From the NCBI GenBank assembly GCA_003567315.1, contig PWZT01000099.1:1-64000 (forward strand): a stretch of DNA of 64,000 nucleotides, given 5' to 3'. The notes below the pieces were generated by a model. That model saw only the letters and a program-made list of their open reading frames with translations. It was not told the origin of the DNA and ran no database searches. The stretch's first letter is position 1. Every line of letters starts with the position of its first letter. The position numbers and the translations under genes were made by a program. This DNA comes from Paracoccaceae bacterium (GTDB lineage: Bacteria; Pseudomonadota; Alphaproteobacteria; Rhodobacterales; Rhodobacteraceae). Below, piece by piece: positions 10,445 to 19,327 of the stretch.

Positions 10445-11094
10445 GCCGGAACCCCCGGCCAGCGCAGCACTTGCCGCCCGCACAGCCCCGCAATCGCCGC
10501 AATCAACGCCACGGCGCCCACCTGCCAGACCAGCACCATCAGCGCGGCATCCTGGGTGTGAAACAGGCGCAGCGCGAAATTGCCGATGGCGGCGGCAGCG
10601 AGCGCGGCCAGCGCCAGTGTCCAGGACGGGCGCAACGGCGCACCCTTGCGCAGCATCAGCACCAGCACCAGCAGCGGCAGCGATCCGATCAGCGCGATAT
10701 AGACGAAACATTCCGGGTCGGGCGTGATACGCAGCCCGGCGGGCCCCATCTGCGCCCAGTCCCGCAGACAGCCCAGGCCCAGCGTGCCCAGCCAAGCCGC
10801 CCCAGGAATGACAGGCAGCCAGCGCCAGAAACGCGCCGCATCGGGCATCGTCAGCGCCAGCGCGGCAAGTGCAGCCGTGATCGCCGTGACAAGCGCTGCG
10901 CCCTGTTCGAGCAGGAAGCGCGCCTCCAGTAGCCGTTCTGCCAGATCAGGGCGCGGGCCGATGGCCCAGACCATCGCCAGCGCAAATCCCAGCGCAATCG
11001 CGAGCCAGCCACCCAGACGGCGCAAGGGGGATGCCAGCGGCCGCACCGGGCCCGCCTCCCGCGCAAGACTGTCTATCAGCGCATCGGTTTTCAT
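10441..11094 (-). CDS. nrsF: NrsF/DUF1109 family membrane anti-sigma factor
   Basis: 6-TM protein MKTDALIDSLAREAGPVRPLASPLRRL... with Cys in GCLRDWAQMG and PECFVYI; overlaps the ECF sigma gene. Confidence 0.88.
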   Translation of the reverse strand: MKTDALIDSLAREAGPVRPLASPLRRLGGWLAIALGFALAMVWAIGPRPDLAERLLEARFLLEQGAALVTAITAALAALALTMPDAARFWRWLPVIPGAAWLGTLGLGCLRDWAQMGPAGLRITPDPECFVYIALIGSLPLLVLVLMLRKGAPLRPSWTLALAALAAAAIGNFALRLFHTQDAALMVLVWQVGAVALIAAIAGLCGRQVLRWPGVPA

Positions 11095-11702
11095 CGGGTC
11101 TCCTCGCCATCGCGGTTGATGGCCTTCTTCAATTTACGCGAGGCACGGTGAACGGCAACCTTGATTGCGCCCACGGTGCTGTCCTCTGTTGCCGCAGCTT
11201 CCGCGAGGGACATCTCGCGCATGCGCACCAGTTCAAAGGCGCGCCGCTCGCCGGGGCTGAGATCGGACATTGCATGGCGCACGGACATCAGATTGACCAC
11301 ACCCTCCGCGTGACAGTGGCCGCTGGTTGTCGAGAACGCCTCGGCCAGGTCGCTCGCCGCCTGATCGAAGGACTGTCTGCGCTTGTAGCGCCGCGCATGA
11401 TCGGTCAGCCGATTGCGCGCGATGGCCGCGATCCAAGGCATGAAAGGGCGTGACGGGTCCCAGGTCGCCCGCGCCATATGCAGCGACAGGAGCACATCCT
11501 GCACGATATCCTCCACATCCGCCTGCCCGAGCCACGGCGCGCGGCTCGCGATCAGACGTCGCATCCGCAGCGCCACTTCCTGCAGCAGCGCATGGTAGGC
11601 CTGCCGGTCGCCCGCCTGTGCTGCACGCATAAGTGTGTCGAGCGCGGCATGTCGACTTTCCTGTGCGCCGCTGCTCCGGGCACCCTCGCTTGCGGAGGTC
11701 AT
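11091..11702 (-). CDS. sigF: ECF RNA polymerase sigma factor (SigF-like)
   Basis: sigma2 (DVEDIVQDVLLSLHMARATWDPSRPFMPWIAAIARNRLTDHARRYKR) and sigma4 (LSPGERRAFELVRMREMSLAEAAATEDSTVGAIKVAVHRASRKLKK). Confidence 0.92.
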   Translation of the reverse strand: MTSASEGARSSGAQESRHAALDTLMRAAQAGDRQAYHALLQEVALRMRRLIASRAPWLGQADVEDIVQDVLLSLHMARATWDPSRPFMPWIAAIARNRLTDHARRYKRRQSFDQAASDLAEAFSTTSGHCHAEGVVNLMSVRHAMSDLSPGERRAFELVRMREMSLAEAAATEDSTVGAIKVAVHRASRKLKKAINRDGEETR

Positions 11703-11754
11703 GATATCCTGCGTCCCTCTTGCGTCGGCATGGGCCGACTATCGAGTGCATATA

Positions 11755-11777
11755 CGCTCTCCATTCCACAAGGTTAC
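11755..11777 (-). promoter_or_regulatory. Putative SigF-type promoter for the sigF-nrsF operon (GTAACC-N15-CGTA)
   Basis: Minus strand reads GTAACC TTGTGGAATGGAGAG CGTA upstream of sigF. Confidence 0.55.
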
Positions 11778-11818
11778 ACGCTGGCAGCCCCGTTTCGGGA
11801 GATTTCTTGTATCCTGAT

Positions 11819-11844
11819 GTAACCTTTTCCCGTGAGGTAGCGAA
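11819..11844 (+). promoter_or_regulatory. Putative SigF-type promoter (GTAACC-N16-CGAA)
   Basis: GTAACC TTTTCCCGTGAGGTAG CGAA, 78 bp upstream of the Cys-rich P460 gene. Confidence 0.7.
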
Positions 11845-11921
11845 CCCTGATCACACGCTGTCATTTGGCAGGAGACCATGGTCGTGCGTGCAACACAGAA
11901 CCAACCCAAGGGAGAGCCCCG

Positions 11922-13010
11922 ATGCAACCGAACCCTGAAGCCGCCCCGTGTCAGTGCCGCTGTCGTCGCAAACCACAGTTCAGGTCGAGCACCGCGCTGG
12001 CGTTGGCCCTTGGCATGGGCGCGATGAGCCTTGGCGGCGCGGTGATGGTCGCGGGCCTCGCCACCCCGGCAGTCGCGAATGGCTGCGCGGCCAACCCTTG
12101 CGCGGTCTGTGATCCCTGCGCCCCCTGCGCAGCGATGGACTGTGCAGCCTGCGGACCTTGTGCTGCCAATGCCTGCGCGGCCTGTGATCCTTGCGCACCC
12201 TGTGACCCTTGTGCTGCCTGTGATCCCTGCGCGGCGGGTGTGGGTGATGCGACCGGCTGCTTCGTGCCGCGTCTGCAAGAGGCTGCCGCCAATCCGTGCG
12301 CGGCTGATCCCTGTGCAGCCGATGCCTGCGCGGCCAATCCTTGTGCGGTGTGCGATCCTTGTGCACCTTGCGCAGCGATGGATTGCGCGGCCTGCGGCCC
12401 TTGTGCAGCCTGCGGCCCCTGTGGCGCCTGCGGACCATGTGGCCCCTGTGCGGCCGCCGGCCCGCCGCCCGATGTCACCGATGAGGAATTGCAGGCCCTC
12501 TATGAGTGCATTATCGAGATGACCGAGGCCATGGATGCCAACGGTCAGACAGAGCCGGTCCTCGCCTCCTGGTCCGAATCCGACCGCGCCGAGGGCAGCG
12601 ACTTCATGGGTTGGACCAATTTCGCCTCCACGCCGTATATCTCCTTCACGCATGGCGAGCGATTTGCGACCAATCATGCCAATGACATCGCAGCGGAGGT
12701 CTATGGCCAGTATGAGGATATCGGGGAAATGCCCGTGGGCGGCGTCGTCGCCAAGCCGACCTTCAGTATCGGCGATGACGGACAGGCTTATTGGGAGACG
12801 CTGTTCCTGATGGAAAAGGCCGAGGCGGGGGCCTCGCCCGATACCAATGACTGGATCTATACTGCGATCATGCCCGATGGCAGCCTGATGGGACGGACCC
12901 TGGGGATGAACTCCGAGAACATGCAGTTCTGCGCCGCCTGTCACATGGCCGGGGGTGAGGATACCGATGATCTGCTGTTCATGGAAGAACAGTATCGTGT
13001 CCAGAACTGA
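11922..13010 (+). CDS. Cysteine-repeat protein with C-terminal cytochrome P460-like c-heme domain
   Basis: Signal/TM segment, 31 Cys in repeats such as CDPCAPCAAMDCAACGPC, then GWTNFASTPYISFTHGERFATNHAND...MPVGGVVAKPTF...FCAACHMAGG. Confidence 0.85.
   Translation: MQPNPEAAPCQCRCRRKPQFRSSTALALALGMGAMSLGGAVMVAGLATPAVANGCAANPCAVCDPCAPCAAMDCAACGPCAANACAACDPCAPCDPCAACDPCAAGVGDATGCFVPRLQEAAANPCAADPCAADACAANPCAVCDPCAPCAAMDCAACGPCAACGPCGACGPCGPCAAAGPPPDVTDEELQALYECIIEMTEAMDANGQTEPVLASWSESDRAEGSDFMGWTNFASTPYISFTHGERFATNHANDIAAEVYGQYEDIGEMPVGGVVAKPTFSIGDDGQAYWETLFLMEKAEAGASPDTNDWIYTAIMPDGSLMGRTLGMNSENMQFCAACHMAGGEDTDDLLFMEEQYRVQN
12087..12167 (+). repeat. Cys-repeat unit copy 1 (27 aa: AANPCAVCDPCAPCAAMDCAACGPCAA)
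   Basis: Identical protein sequence to 12330-12410 with 13 synonymous nucleotide differences. Confidence 0.95.
12330..12410 (+). repeat. Cys-repeat unit copy 2
   Basis: Same 27-aa block as 12087-12167. Confidence 0.95.
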
Positions 13011-13017
13011 CCAAACT

Positions 13018-13043
13018 GCACCGGGGCTCCCAAGCTCCGGTGC
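13018..13043 (+). other. Intergenic hairpin (11-bp stem, one G-U, CCCA loop)
   Basis: GCACCGGGGCT CCCA AGCTCCGGTGC, no downstream U-tract. Confidence 0.6.
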
Positions 13044-13061
13044 TCCGCATAGGGAGCCGTC

Positions 13062-13550
13062 GTGAAGTTGACCGTCACAGCGTTGTTCGGCGCCGTTCTG
13101 GCGCTGCCAGTCCTGGCGCAGGACGCGCCTGGCGCGTCCGTGCTGCAGTTTGACTTCCCCGGCGCGCCCAAGGCTTTCGCCCCCGTGCCGGGCCGCGCCG
13201 GGCTGACGCGCTTCGGCGCGCTGGACGCGCTCAGCATCGAGGGGCAGGCCGGGTCGGCGCGTCTCGTGGTCGAATTCGCGCTGCCGCCTGATGCTGGCCC
13301 CGATGCGGCACCTATCGACGCGCGCGTGACCTTTCGCCCTGACGGGTTCACCAATTTCTGGCAGACGGCCGAGATGTCGGGATCTCAGGCCATTCGCCTC
13401 ACTCAAGTTGCGCTCTCGGGTCCGCAGCCACGCATCGCGGGCAGTTTCGCGGTCACGCTTTGCGCGCGCGCCTCCGTGCTCCGTCCCGCTGATCCCGACA
13501 CCTGCCAGATCGCGCGAGGCGAGTTCTCGACACAGCTGCAAATCGACTGA
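13062..13550 (+). CDS. Hypothetical secreted protein
   Basis: Signal peptide MKLTVTALFGAVLALPVLAQ; co-directional between the P460 and DUF3179 genes. Confidence 0.75.
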   Translation: MKLTVTALFGAVLALPVLAQDAPGASVLQFDFPGAPKAFAPVPGRAGLTRFGALDALSIEGQAGSARLVVEFALPPDAGPDAAPIDARVTFRPDGFTNFWQTAEMSGSQAIRLTQVALSGPQPRIAGSFAVTLCARASVLRPADPDTCQIARGEFSTQLQID

Positions 13551-13562
13551 GGAGATACGTTG

Positions 13563-14531
13563 ATGATCCGCGCTGCCACCCTTGCCCTAGCCGCCACCTT
13601 CATTGCCCTGCCCGCGCTGGCGGATGTACCCGCAGCCTGGCGCGCCGAGTTTCCGATGACTGATTTCGACACACGCAATGTCGATCTGTCCGAGATCAGA
13701 TCCGGCGGCCCGCCCCGCGATGGCATCCCCGCGATCTGGGAACCTGCTTTCATCCCCGCCGCGGAGGAAACCCGCATCGACCCGCGCGAGCCGGTGATGA
13801 CCTATGAGGCCGAGGGCGAGGCCCCGCGCGCCTATCCGATCCGCTATCTGATGTGGCATGAAATCGTGAATGATCTGGTGGGCGGCAAACCCATCGCGGT
13901 CACTTTCTGCCCGCTTTGCAACTCCGCCATGATCTTTGACGCCCGCATCGACGGGGAGCGGCACACCTTCGGCGTCTCAGGCAAGCTGCGCCATTCGGAT
14001 ATGGTGATGTATGATCGCGAGACCGAGAGCTGGTGGCAGCAGGCCACAGGCGAGGGCATCGTGGGCCAGCATACGGATGAGCTTCTGACTCTCTTGCCAG
14101 GCTGGATGGAAAGCTGGGACGAATACATCACCCGCAACCCTGACGGGCTTGTGATGGACGAACCCGAATGGCGCCGCGCCTACGGCTCGAATCCCTATGT
14201 CGGCTACGATACCTCGGCCAGGCCCTTCCTTTATCAGGGCGAGGATCCGCCGCATGGCATCTCGCCGCTGGCCCGCGTGGTGCGGGTGGAAAACCGCGCC
14301 TGGACCTTCGCGCGGCTGCGCGAGGAGGGTGAGATCCGCGAGGCGGGTGTGGTGCTGAGCTGGACCCCGGGCCAGGCCTCGGCGCTCGACAGCCGCGATA
14401 TTGCGCGGGGCCGCGATGTCGGCACAGTGCGCGTGCGTGACGAGAGTGGGCGCGATCTGCCCCATGACATCCCCTTCGCCTTCGCCTTCCACGCCCTGTT
14501 TCCGCAGGGCGAATGGATGCTGGGCAACTGA
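13563..14531 (+). CDS. DUF3179 domain-containing protein
   Basis: YLMWHEIVNDLVGGKPIAVTFCPLCNSAMIFDARIDGERHTFGVSGKLRHSDMVMYDRETESWWQQ. Confidence 0.9.
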   Translation: MIRAATLALAATFIALPALADVPAAWRAEFPMTDFDTRNVDLSEIRSGGPPRDGIPAIWEPAFIPAAEETRIDPREPVMTYEAEGEAPRAYPIRYLMWHEIVNDLVGGKPIAVTFCPLCNSAMIFDARIDGERHTFGVSGKLRHSDMVMYDRETESWWQQATGEGIVGQHTDELLTLLPGWMESWDEYITRNPDGLVMDEPEWRRAYGSNPYVGYDTSARPFLYQGEDPPHGISPLARVVRVENRAWTFARLREEGEIREAGVVLSWTPGQASALDSRDIARGRDVGTVRVRDESGRDLPHDIPFAFAFHALFPQGEWMLGN

Positions 14532-14549
14532 ACGGCAAAGGCTCGCGGG

Positions 14550-14840
14550 TTGAGATATGAATTGAGTTTTGACGAGTTGGGAAAGACCTCTGCCTTCGGG
14601 CGCTATACCCGGAGGGTTCATCACGAATGGTTGGACCAATTCATCATCGAAAGCATGAAGGAGGCACAGCAAAAACTACCCGAAATGGCCATCGGCGGCA
14701 TTACACCGGACATGAAAGTGAAAATGGTCGCGCGAAGTCTGCGGATGCACCACCTTAATGAGGAGAGATTGCCAAGGCTTACAACTTCGGACGAAAACCA
14801 AAGACCTCAAATGCCTCACACCATACTAGTTCATTTGTAG
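14550..14840 (+). CDS. Hypothetical protein in AT-richer segment
   Basis: ORF only; MRYELSFDELGKTSAFGRYTRRVHHEWLDQFIIESMKE. Confidence 0.35.
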   Translation: MRYELSFDELGKTSAFGRYTRRVHHEWLDQFIIESMKEAQQKLPEMAIGGITPDMKVKMVARSLRMHHLNEERLPRLTTSDENQRPQMPHTILVHL

Positions 14841-15036
14841 TCACCGGGCATGAGAGTCAGACCGATTCACTCTTAACCCGCTCCACTAAATCCAGGGACC
14901 AAACATCTGGCCCGAGCAACTTTGTGGTGCTTAAATAGCGCTAGATTTTGACGTTGCGTCCTTGACGGGAATGATGTGTCTCAGGTTCGGTGAACAAGAA
15001 CGCACGAAATTCAACTGTTGAAAGCTCGAATTCACT

Positions 15037-15113
15037 TGGTCGGAGTGAGAGGATTCGAACCTCCGGCCCCTGCCTCCCGAAGACAGTGCTCTACCAGGCT
15101 GAGCTACACTCCG
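15037..15113 (-). tRNA. tRNA-Pro (CGG), CCA encoded
   Basis: CGGAGTGTAGCTCAGCCTGGTAGAGCACTGTCTTCGGGAGGCAGGGGCCGGAGGTTCGAATCCTCTCACTCCGACCA folds as a cloverleaf; loop TTCGGGA. Confidence 0.95.
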
Positions 15114-15251
15114 TCCGGATCGAGGCTATAACCACGCTCGCTTCGCTTGGCAAGGGGCCACGAAGCGCGCAACGTTGCCGGGTGGGGCTTTCCAAGCTTG
15201 CATATTTTGCCTATGCAACATCCACGGGCAGGCAGGATCAGGCAGTCGGGA

Positions 15252-16427
15252 ATGAAGCTTATCACAACGACGGAAGAGCTTGCGGCTTTCTGCGCGCTGG
15301 CCCATGACACGCCTTACGTCACTGTCGATACCGAATTTCTCCGCGAACGGACCTATTACGCGAAACTCTGCTTGTTGCAGATGGCGCTGCCTGGGCCCGA
15401 AGGGGCTGACTCCGGGCCTGCGGTGCTGGTGGACCCACTTGCAGATGGGCTCTCGCTGGCGCCGTTCTACGAGCTGCTGCGCGATCAGAGCACAGTGAAG
15501 GTGCTCCATGCGGCCCGCCAGGATCTGGAAATTTTCTATATCGAAGGCGGAACCCTCCCGACCCCGCTTTTTGACACGCAGATCGCCGCCATGGTCTGTG
15601 GCTTCGGGGACCAGGTCGGCTACGAGACGCTGGTGCGCAAGCTCGCCAAAGGCAGTATCGACAAGAGCTCGCGCTTCACCGACTGGTCGCGCCGCCCGCT
15701 GACCGAGGCGCAGCTTGGATATGCGCTTGCCGATGTCACGCATCTGCGCGTCATCTACGAGACCCTTGCCATGCGCCTGCGCGAAACAGGGCGTGCTGCT
15801 TGGGTGGCCGAAGAGCTTGCCACGCTCGATGACCCCGAGACTTATCTCACCCGGCCCGAAGACGCATGGAAGCGGGTCAAGACGCGCAACAATTCCGCGC
15901 GTTTTCTGGCGCTGGTGCGCGAGCTGGCAGCCTTTCGCGAGGAATATGCCCAGTCGCGCAACGTGCCGCGTTCGCGCGTGTTCAAGGATGACGCGCTGCT
16001 TGAGATCGCATCGCTCAAGCCCGCGACGCAGGATGATCTTGGCCGCACACGGTTGTTGTTGCGCGAGGCGCGGCGCGGCGAAATCGCGCAGGGTATTCTC
16101 GATGCTGTTGCCCGCGGCCTTGCCTGCCCACCCAAGGATCTGCCGCAGGCGCAGAACGGGCGGGATGATGCGATGCAGGTGAACCCTGCGCTTGCGGATC
16201 TGTTGCGCGTGCTGCTGAAGGCGAAATCCGACAAGACCGGGGTTGCCGCGCGGCTGATTGCCCCGAGCGCCGATCTCGATGCGCTGGCCGCCGGACGGCG
16301 CGATGTCGCGGCGCTCTCGGGCTGGCGCTCCAAGGTGTTCGGCGACGATGCGCTGCGGCTCTGCGATGGCAAGGTGGCGCTGGCCGTGAGGGGCGAGCGC
16401 GTGGATGTGGTGGCGCTGCCCGAGTGA
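15252..16427 (+). CDS. rnd: Ribonuclease D
   Basis: DEDD exonuclease motifs YVTVDTEFLRERTYYAKLCLLQ, VLHAARQDLEIFY, HLRVIYETL plus HRDC-like C-terminus. Confidence 0.93.
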   Translation: MKLITTTEELAAFCALAHDTPYVTVDTEFLRERTYYAKLCLLQMALPGPEGADSGPAVLVDPLADGLSLAPFYELLRDQSTVKVLHAARQDLEIFYIEGGTLPTPLFDTQIAAMVCGFGDQVGYETLVRKLAKGSIDKSSRFTDWSRRPLTEAQLGYALADVTHLRVIYETLAMRLRETGRAAWVAEELATLDDPETYLTRPEDAWKRVKTRNNSARFLALVRELAAFREEYAQSRNVPRSRVFKDDALLEIASLKPATQDDLGRTRLLLREARRGEIAQGILDAVARGLACPPKDLPQAQNGRDDAMQVNPALADLLRVLLKAKSDKTGVAARLIAPSADLDALAAGRRDVAALSGWRSKVFGDDALRLCDGKVALAVRGERVDVVALPE

Positions 16428-16436
16428 TCCGCGCGC

Positions 16437-17663
16437 TCAGATCGGCAGCCCGCGCATCAGGCGCGGAAGATCGCCCGTAAGCCCGGCCGCCTCGCGCATG
16501 AAACGCCGCCGCAGGGCCGGGATCGCGCTGACTGCCCCCATGCCGAGATCGCGCAGCCCCCGCAACAGCGCGTTGTCATTGGAAAACAGCCGGTTCACGC
16601 TGTCAGTGCCGACGGCCATCATCATCGTGTCAAACCGGCGCCATTGCTGGTAGCGCTCCAGTACCAGCGGGCTTGCGAAATCCTCGCCGCGCCGGGCGGC
16701 GAGGATCAGGACTTCGGCCAGCGCTGCCACATCGCGCAGGCCGAAATTGAAGCCCTGACCTGCAATCGGATGCAGCCCATGCGCCGCATCGCCCACCAGC
16801 GCGAGGCGCGGGGCAATGAAGCTGTTGGCGATGGTCAGCCGCAAGGGGTAGGAATAGCGCTTGCCCGCGAGTGCGATCTCGCCAAGGAAATCGCCGAAAC
16901 GCGGGCGCAGCACTGCAAGATAGGCGTCGTCATCCAGCGCGTGAATGGCCGCGGCCGTCTCGGTGGCCTCGCTCCAGACGATGGAGCTGCGATTGCCGGG
17001 CAAGGGCAGGATCGCAAGCGGCCCGGCGGGCATGAAGAACTGATGCGCGCATCCGTGATGTGGGTGCTCATGGGCGACGGCGCAGACCAGCGCGGTCTGG
17101 CCATAATCCCAGCCCGAGCGCTGGATGCCCGAGCGCGCGGCGGTGGGGCTTGCGCGCCCGTCGCAGCCGATCAGGAGTCGCGCCGACAATGCCCGCCCGT
17201 CGTCCAGATAGACGCTCACGCCGGATGCGGACACAGCCTGCACAGTCACTGCGACACCCGAAATCTGGGTGATCCGCTCTTCGCGGTCCATCGCTGCAAG
17301 CAGGGCCGCGCGCAGGAAGCGGTCTTCCAGCATATGACCCATCGGGCCTTCTTCCAGCTCCGTGTGGTCGAAATGCAGGAAGAATGGCGCGGCTCCCTCA
17401 CCCGCGCGCCCGTCGCTGGCCTTTATCTGCAGGATCGGCTGGGATTGCGCCGCGACCTCTTCCCAGACCCCGATCCCGTCCAGCACGCGGGTCGAGGCCA
17501 GCGCCAGCGCGTAAGAGCGGCCGTCGAAATCGGGCATCTCACGGGTCGCCCGCGGCATCGCATCCACGATGATCACCTGCAAGCCGCCTTGCGCCAGCGC
17601 CAGCGCCAGTGCCGGGCCATTCAGCCCGCCCCCGACAATCACGATATCTGCATCATATGTCAT
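16437..17663 (-). CDS. UbiH/UbiF/COQ6 family FAD-dependent ubiquinone biosynthesis hydroxylase
   Basis: DADIVIVGGGLNGPALALALAQGG; ALVGDAAHGLHPIAGQGFNFGLRDVAALAEVL. Confidence 0.92.
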   Translation of the reverse strand: MTYDADIVIVGGGLNGPALALALAQGGLQVIIVDAMPRATREMPDFDGRSYALALASTRVLDGIGVWEEVAAQSQPILQIKASDGRAGEGAAPFFLHFDHTELEEGPMGHMLEDRFLRAALLAAMDREERITQISGVAVTVQAVSASGVSVYLDDGRALSARLLIGCDGRASPTAARSGIQRSGWDYGQTALVCAVAHEHPHHGCAHQFFMPAGPLAILPLPGNRSSIVWSEATETAAAIHALDDDAYLAVLRPRFGDFLGEIALAGKRYSYPLRLTIANSFIAPRLALVGDAAHGLHPIAGQGFNFGLRDVAALAEVLILAARRGEDFASPLVLERYQQWRRFDTMMMAVGTDSVNRLFSNDNALLRGLRDLGMGAVSAIPALRRRFMREAAGLTGDLPRLMRGLPI

Positions 17664-17810
17664 GCCCCAACTATGGCAGCGAGGGCCGGAAAGTCCATGC
17701 GTCAAAAACGGTTCGCGACGCTCTTCCCATTTCATTCGCGCAGAAATACTCTGGCGTCGCGGGGGCAGGCAGCTCGCCGTGCTCTCTCGCAGTAAGCGCA
17801 AGGCCAGATC

Positions 17811-19151
17811 ATGACCCCTGACAGTCTCAAGACCCTTTCTGCCAGCGACATGGGCCGTGGAATCGACAATGGCGAGCTCTGCCCGGTTGAGCTGACCGAA
17901 GCCTGTCTCGCGGCCATTGACGATCATCCCGACGGCAAGCGCGTCTATGCGCGCCTCACCCGCCAGCGCGCGCTTGACGAGGCGATGGCCGCGCGGGATC
18001 GCGCGCGGTTCGGATTGCGGCGCGGGCTGCTTGATGGTGTGCCGCTGTCATGGAAAGACCTTTTCGACACTGCGAATGTGGCGACCGAGGGCGGCAGTGC
18101 GCTCCTGCTAGGGCGCATCCCCGCGCGCGATGCCGAGGTGCTGCAACGGCTCACCCATGCCGGCACGATCTGCCTCGGCAAGACCCATCAGACGGAATTT
18201 GCATATTCCGGCCTCGGGCTGAACCCGGTGACGGCAACGCCGCCCTGCATCAATGACCCGGACGCGGTGCCGGGCGGGTCTTCCTCGGGCGCGGCGGCCT
18301 CGGTCGCGTTCGGGCTTGCAGCACTTGCCATCGGCTCGGACACTGGCGGATCGGTGCGCATCCCTGCTGCGTGGAACGATCTCGTCGGCCTCAAGACCAC
18401 TGCGGGGCGCTTGCCGCTGGAAGGGGTGCTGCCGCTTGCGCCGAAATTCGACACGATCGGCCCGCTGGCGCGCAGCGTGGAGGATTGCGCGGAAGTTCTC
18501 GCAGCAATGGAAGCGCGCCCTGCGCCCGATCTGCGCGGTGCCGCGCTGGCAGGGCGTCGGTTCCTCGTGCTCGAGGGTGCGCCGTTCGAGGATATCCGCG
18601 AGGCGCCCGCGCGCGGGTTCGAGCAGGCCGTGGACCGGCTCGCCGCTGCAGGCGCGCAGATCAGCCGCGCAAAGCTCGCCTCGGTTGAGGACGCGCTCGC
18701 ACTTTCTCCGATCATCTACACGCCCGAATGCTATGCCCAATGGCGCGATCTGATCGAGACCGCGCCGGAACTGGTCTTCGCGCCCATCCTCGAGCGATTC
18801 CGCTCGGGGCGCGATCACGGGGCGGCGGATTATGTTGCAGCATGGCAGGCGCTGGAGCGCCACCGCGCCGCTTATCTTGCGCAGACCGCCGGGTTTGATG
18901 CGGTGCTACTGCCAACCGCGCCCAACATGCCGCCCGATGCCGCGCGGTTGATGGAAGATCACGCTTATTTCACCACCGAAAACCTGCTCACGCTGCGCAA
19001 TACACGCATCGGCAATATGCTGGGTCTTTGTGTGCTCACCCTGCCCACAGGCCTTCCATCGGTCGGGATCAGCCTGATGGCGCCGCCAATGGCAGAGGAT
19101 CACCTGCTGCGCATCGGCGCTGCCGCCGAAACAGCGCTCGCAACAGATTGA
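17811..19151 (+). CDS. Amidase
   Basis: Amidase signature PGGSSSGAAASVAFGLAALAIGSDTGGSVRIPAAWNDLVGLKTT. Confidence 0.93.
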   Translation: MTPDSLKTLSASDMGRGIDNGELCPVELTEACLAAIDDHPDGKRVYARLTRQRALDEAMAARDRARFGLRRGLLDGVPLSWKDLFDTANVATEGGSALLLGRIPARDAEVLQRLTHAGTICLGKTHQTEFAYSGLGLNPVTATPPCINDPDAVPGGSSSGAAASVAFGLAALAIGSDTGGSVRIPAAWNDLVGLKTTAGRLPLEGVLPLAPKFDTIGPLARSVEDCAEVLAAMEARPAPDLRGAALAGRRFLVLEGAPFEDIREAPARGFEQAVDRLAAAGAQISRAKLASVEDALALSPIIYTPECYAQWRDLIETAPELVFAPILERFRSGRDHGAADYVAAWQALERHRAAYLAQTAGFDAVLLPTAPNMPPDAARLMEDHAYFTTENLLTLRNTRIGNMLGLCVLTLPTGLPSVGISLMAPPMAEDHLLRIGAAAETALATD

Positions 19152-19327
19152 GGCAAGCACGCCGCTGATACGCGATATCTGGTGTGTGCATCCGCTGATC
19201 TGCGAAAATGCCACAAATCCGCAGGGTTATGCGCCGGTCTGCAACCGTTTTTCTGGACCTGACGCCCGCTGCGCGTTATCCTCGCGCAGTAACAGGGACG
19301 TCAGATCCCGAGCACCCGAGGCAGTCC

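Noticed and set aside
11739-13541. 600-aa minus-strand ORF
   Set aside because: Antisense to the Cys-rich P460 gene; repetitive composition mirrors the Cys repeats
14532-15036. AT-richer segment next to the 3' end of tRNA-Pro, considered as an island scar
   Set aside because: No duplicated tRNA 3' end and no integrase seen; evidence insufficient
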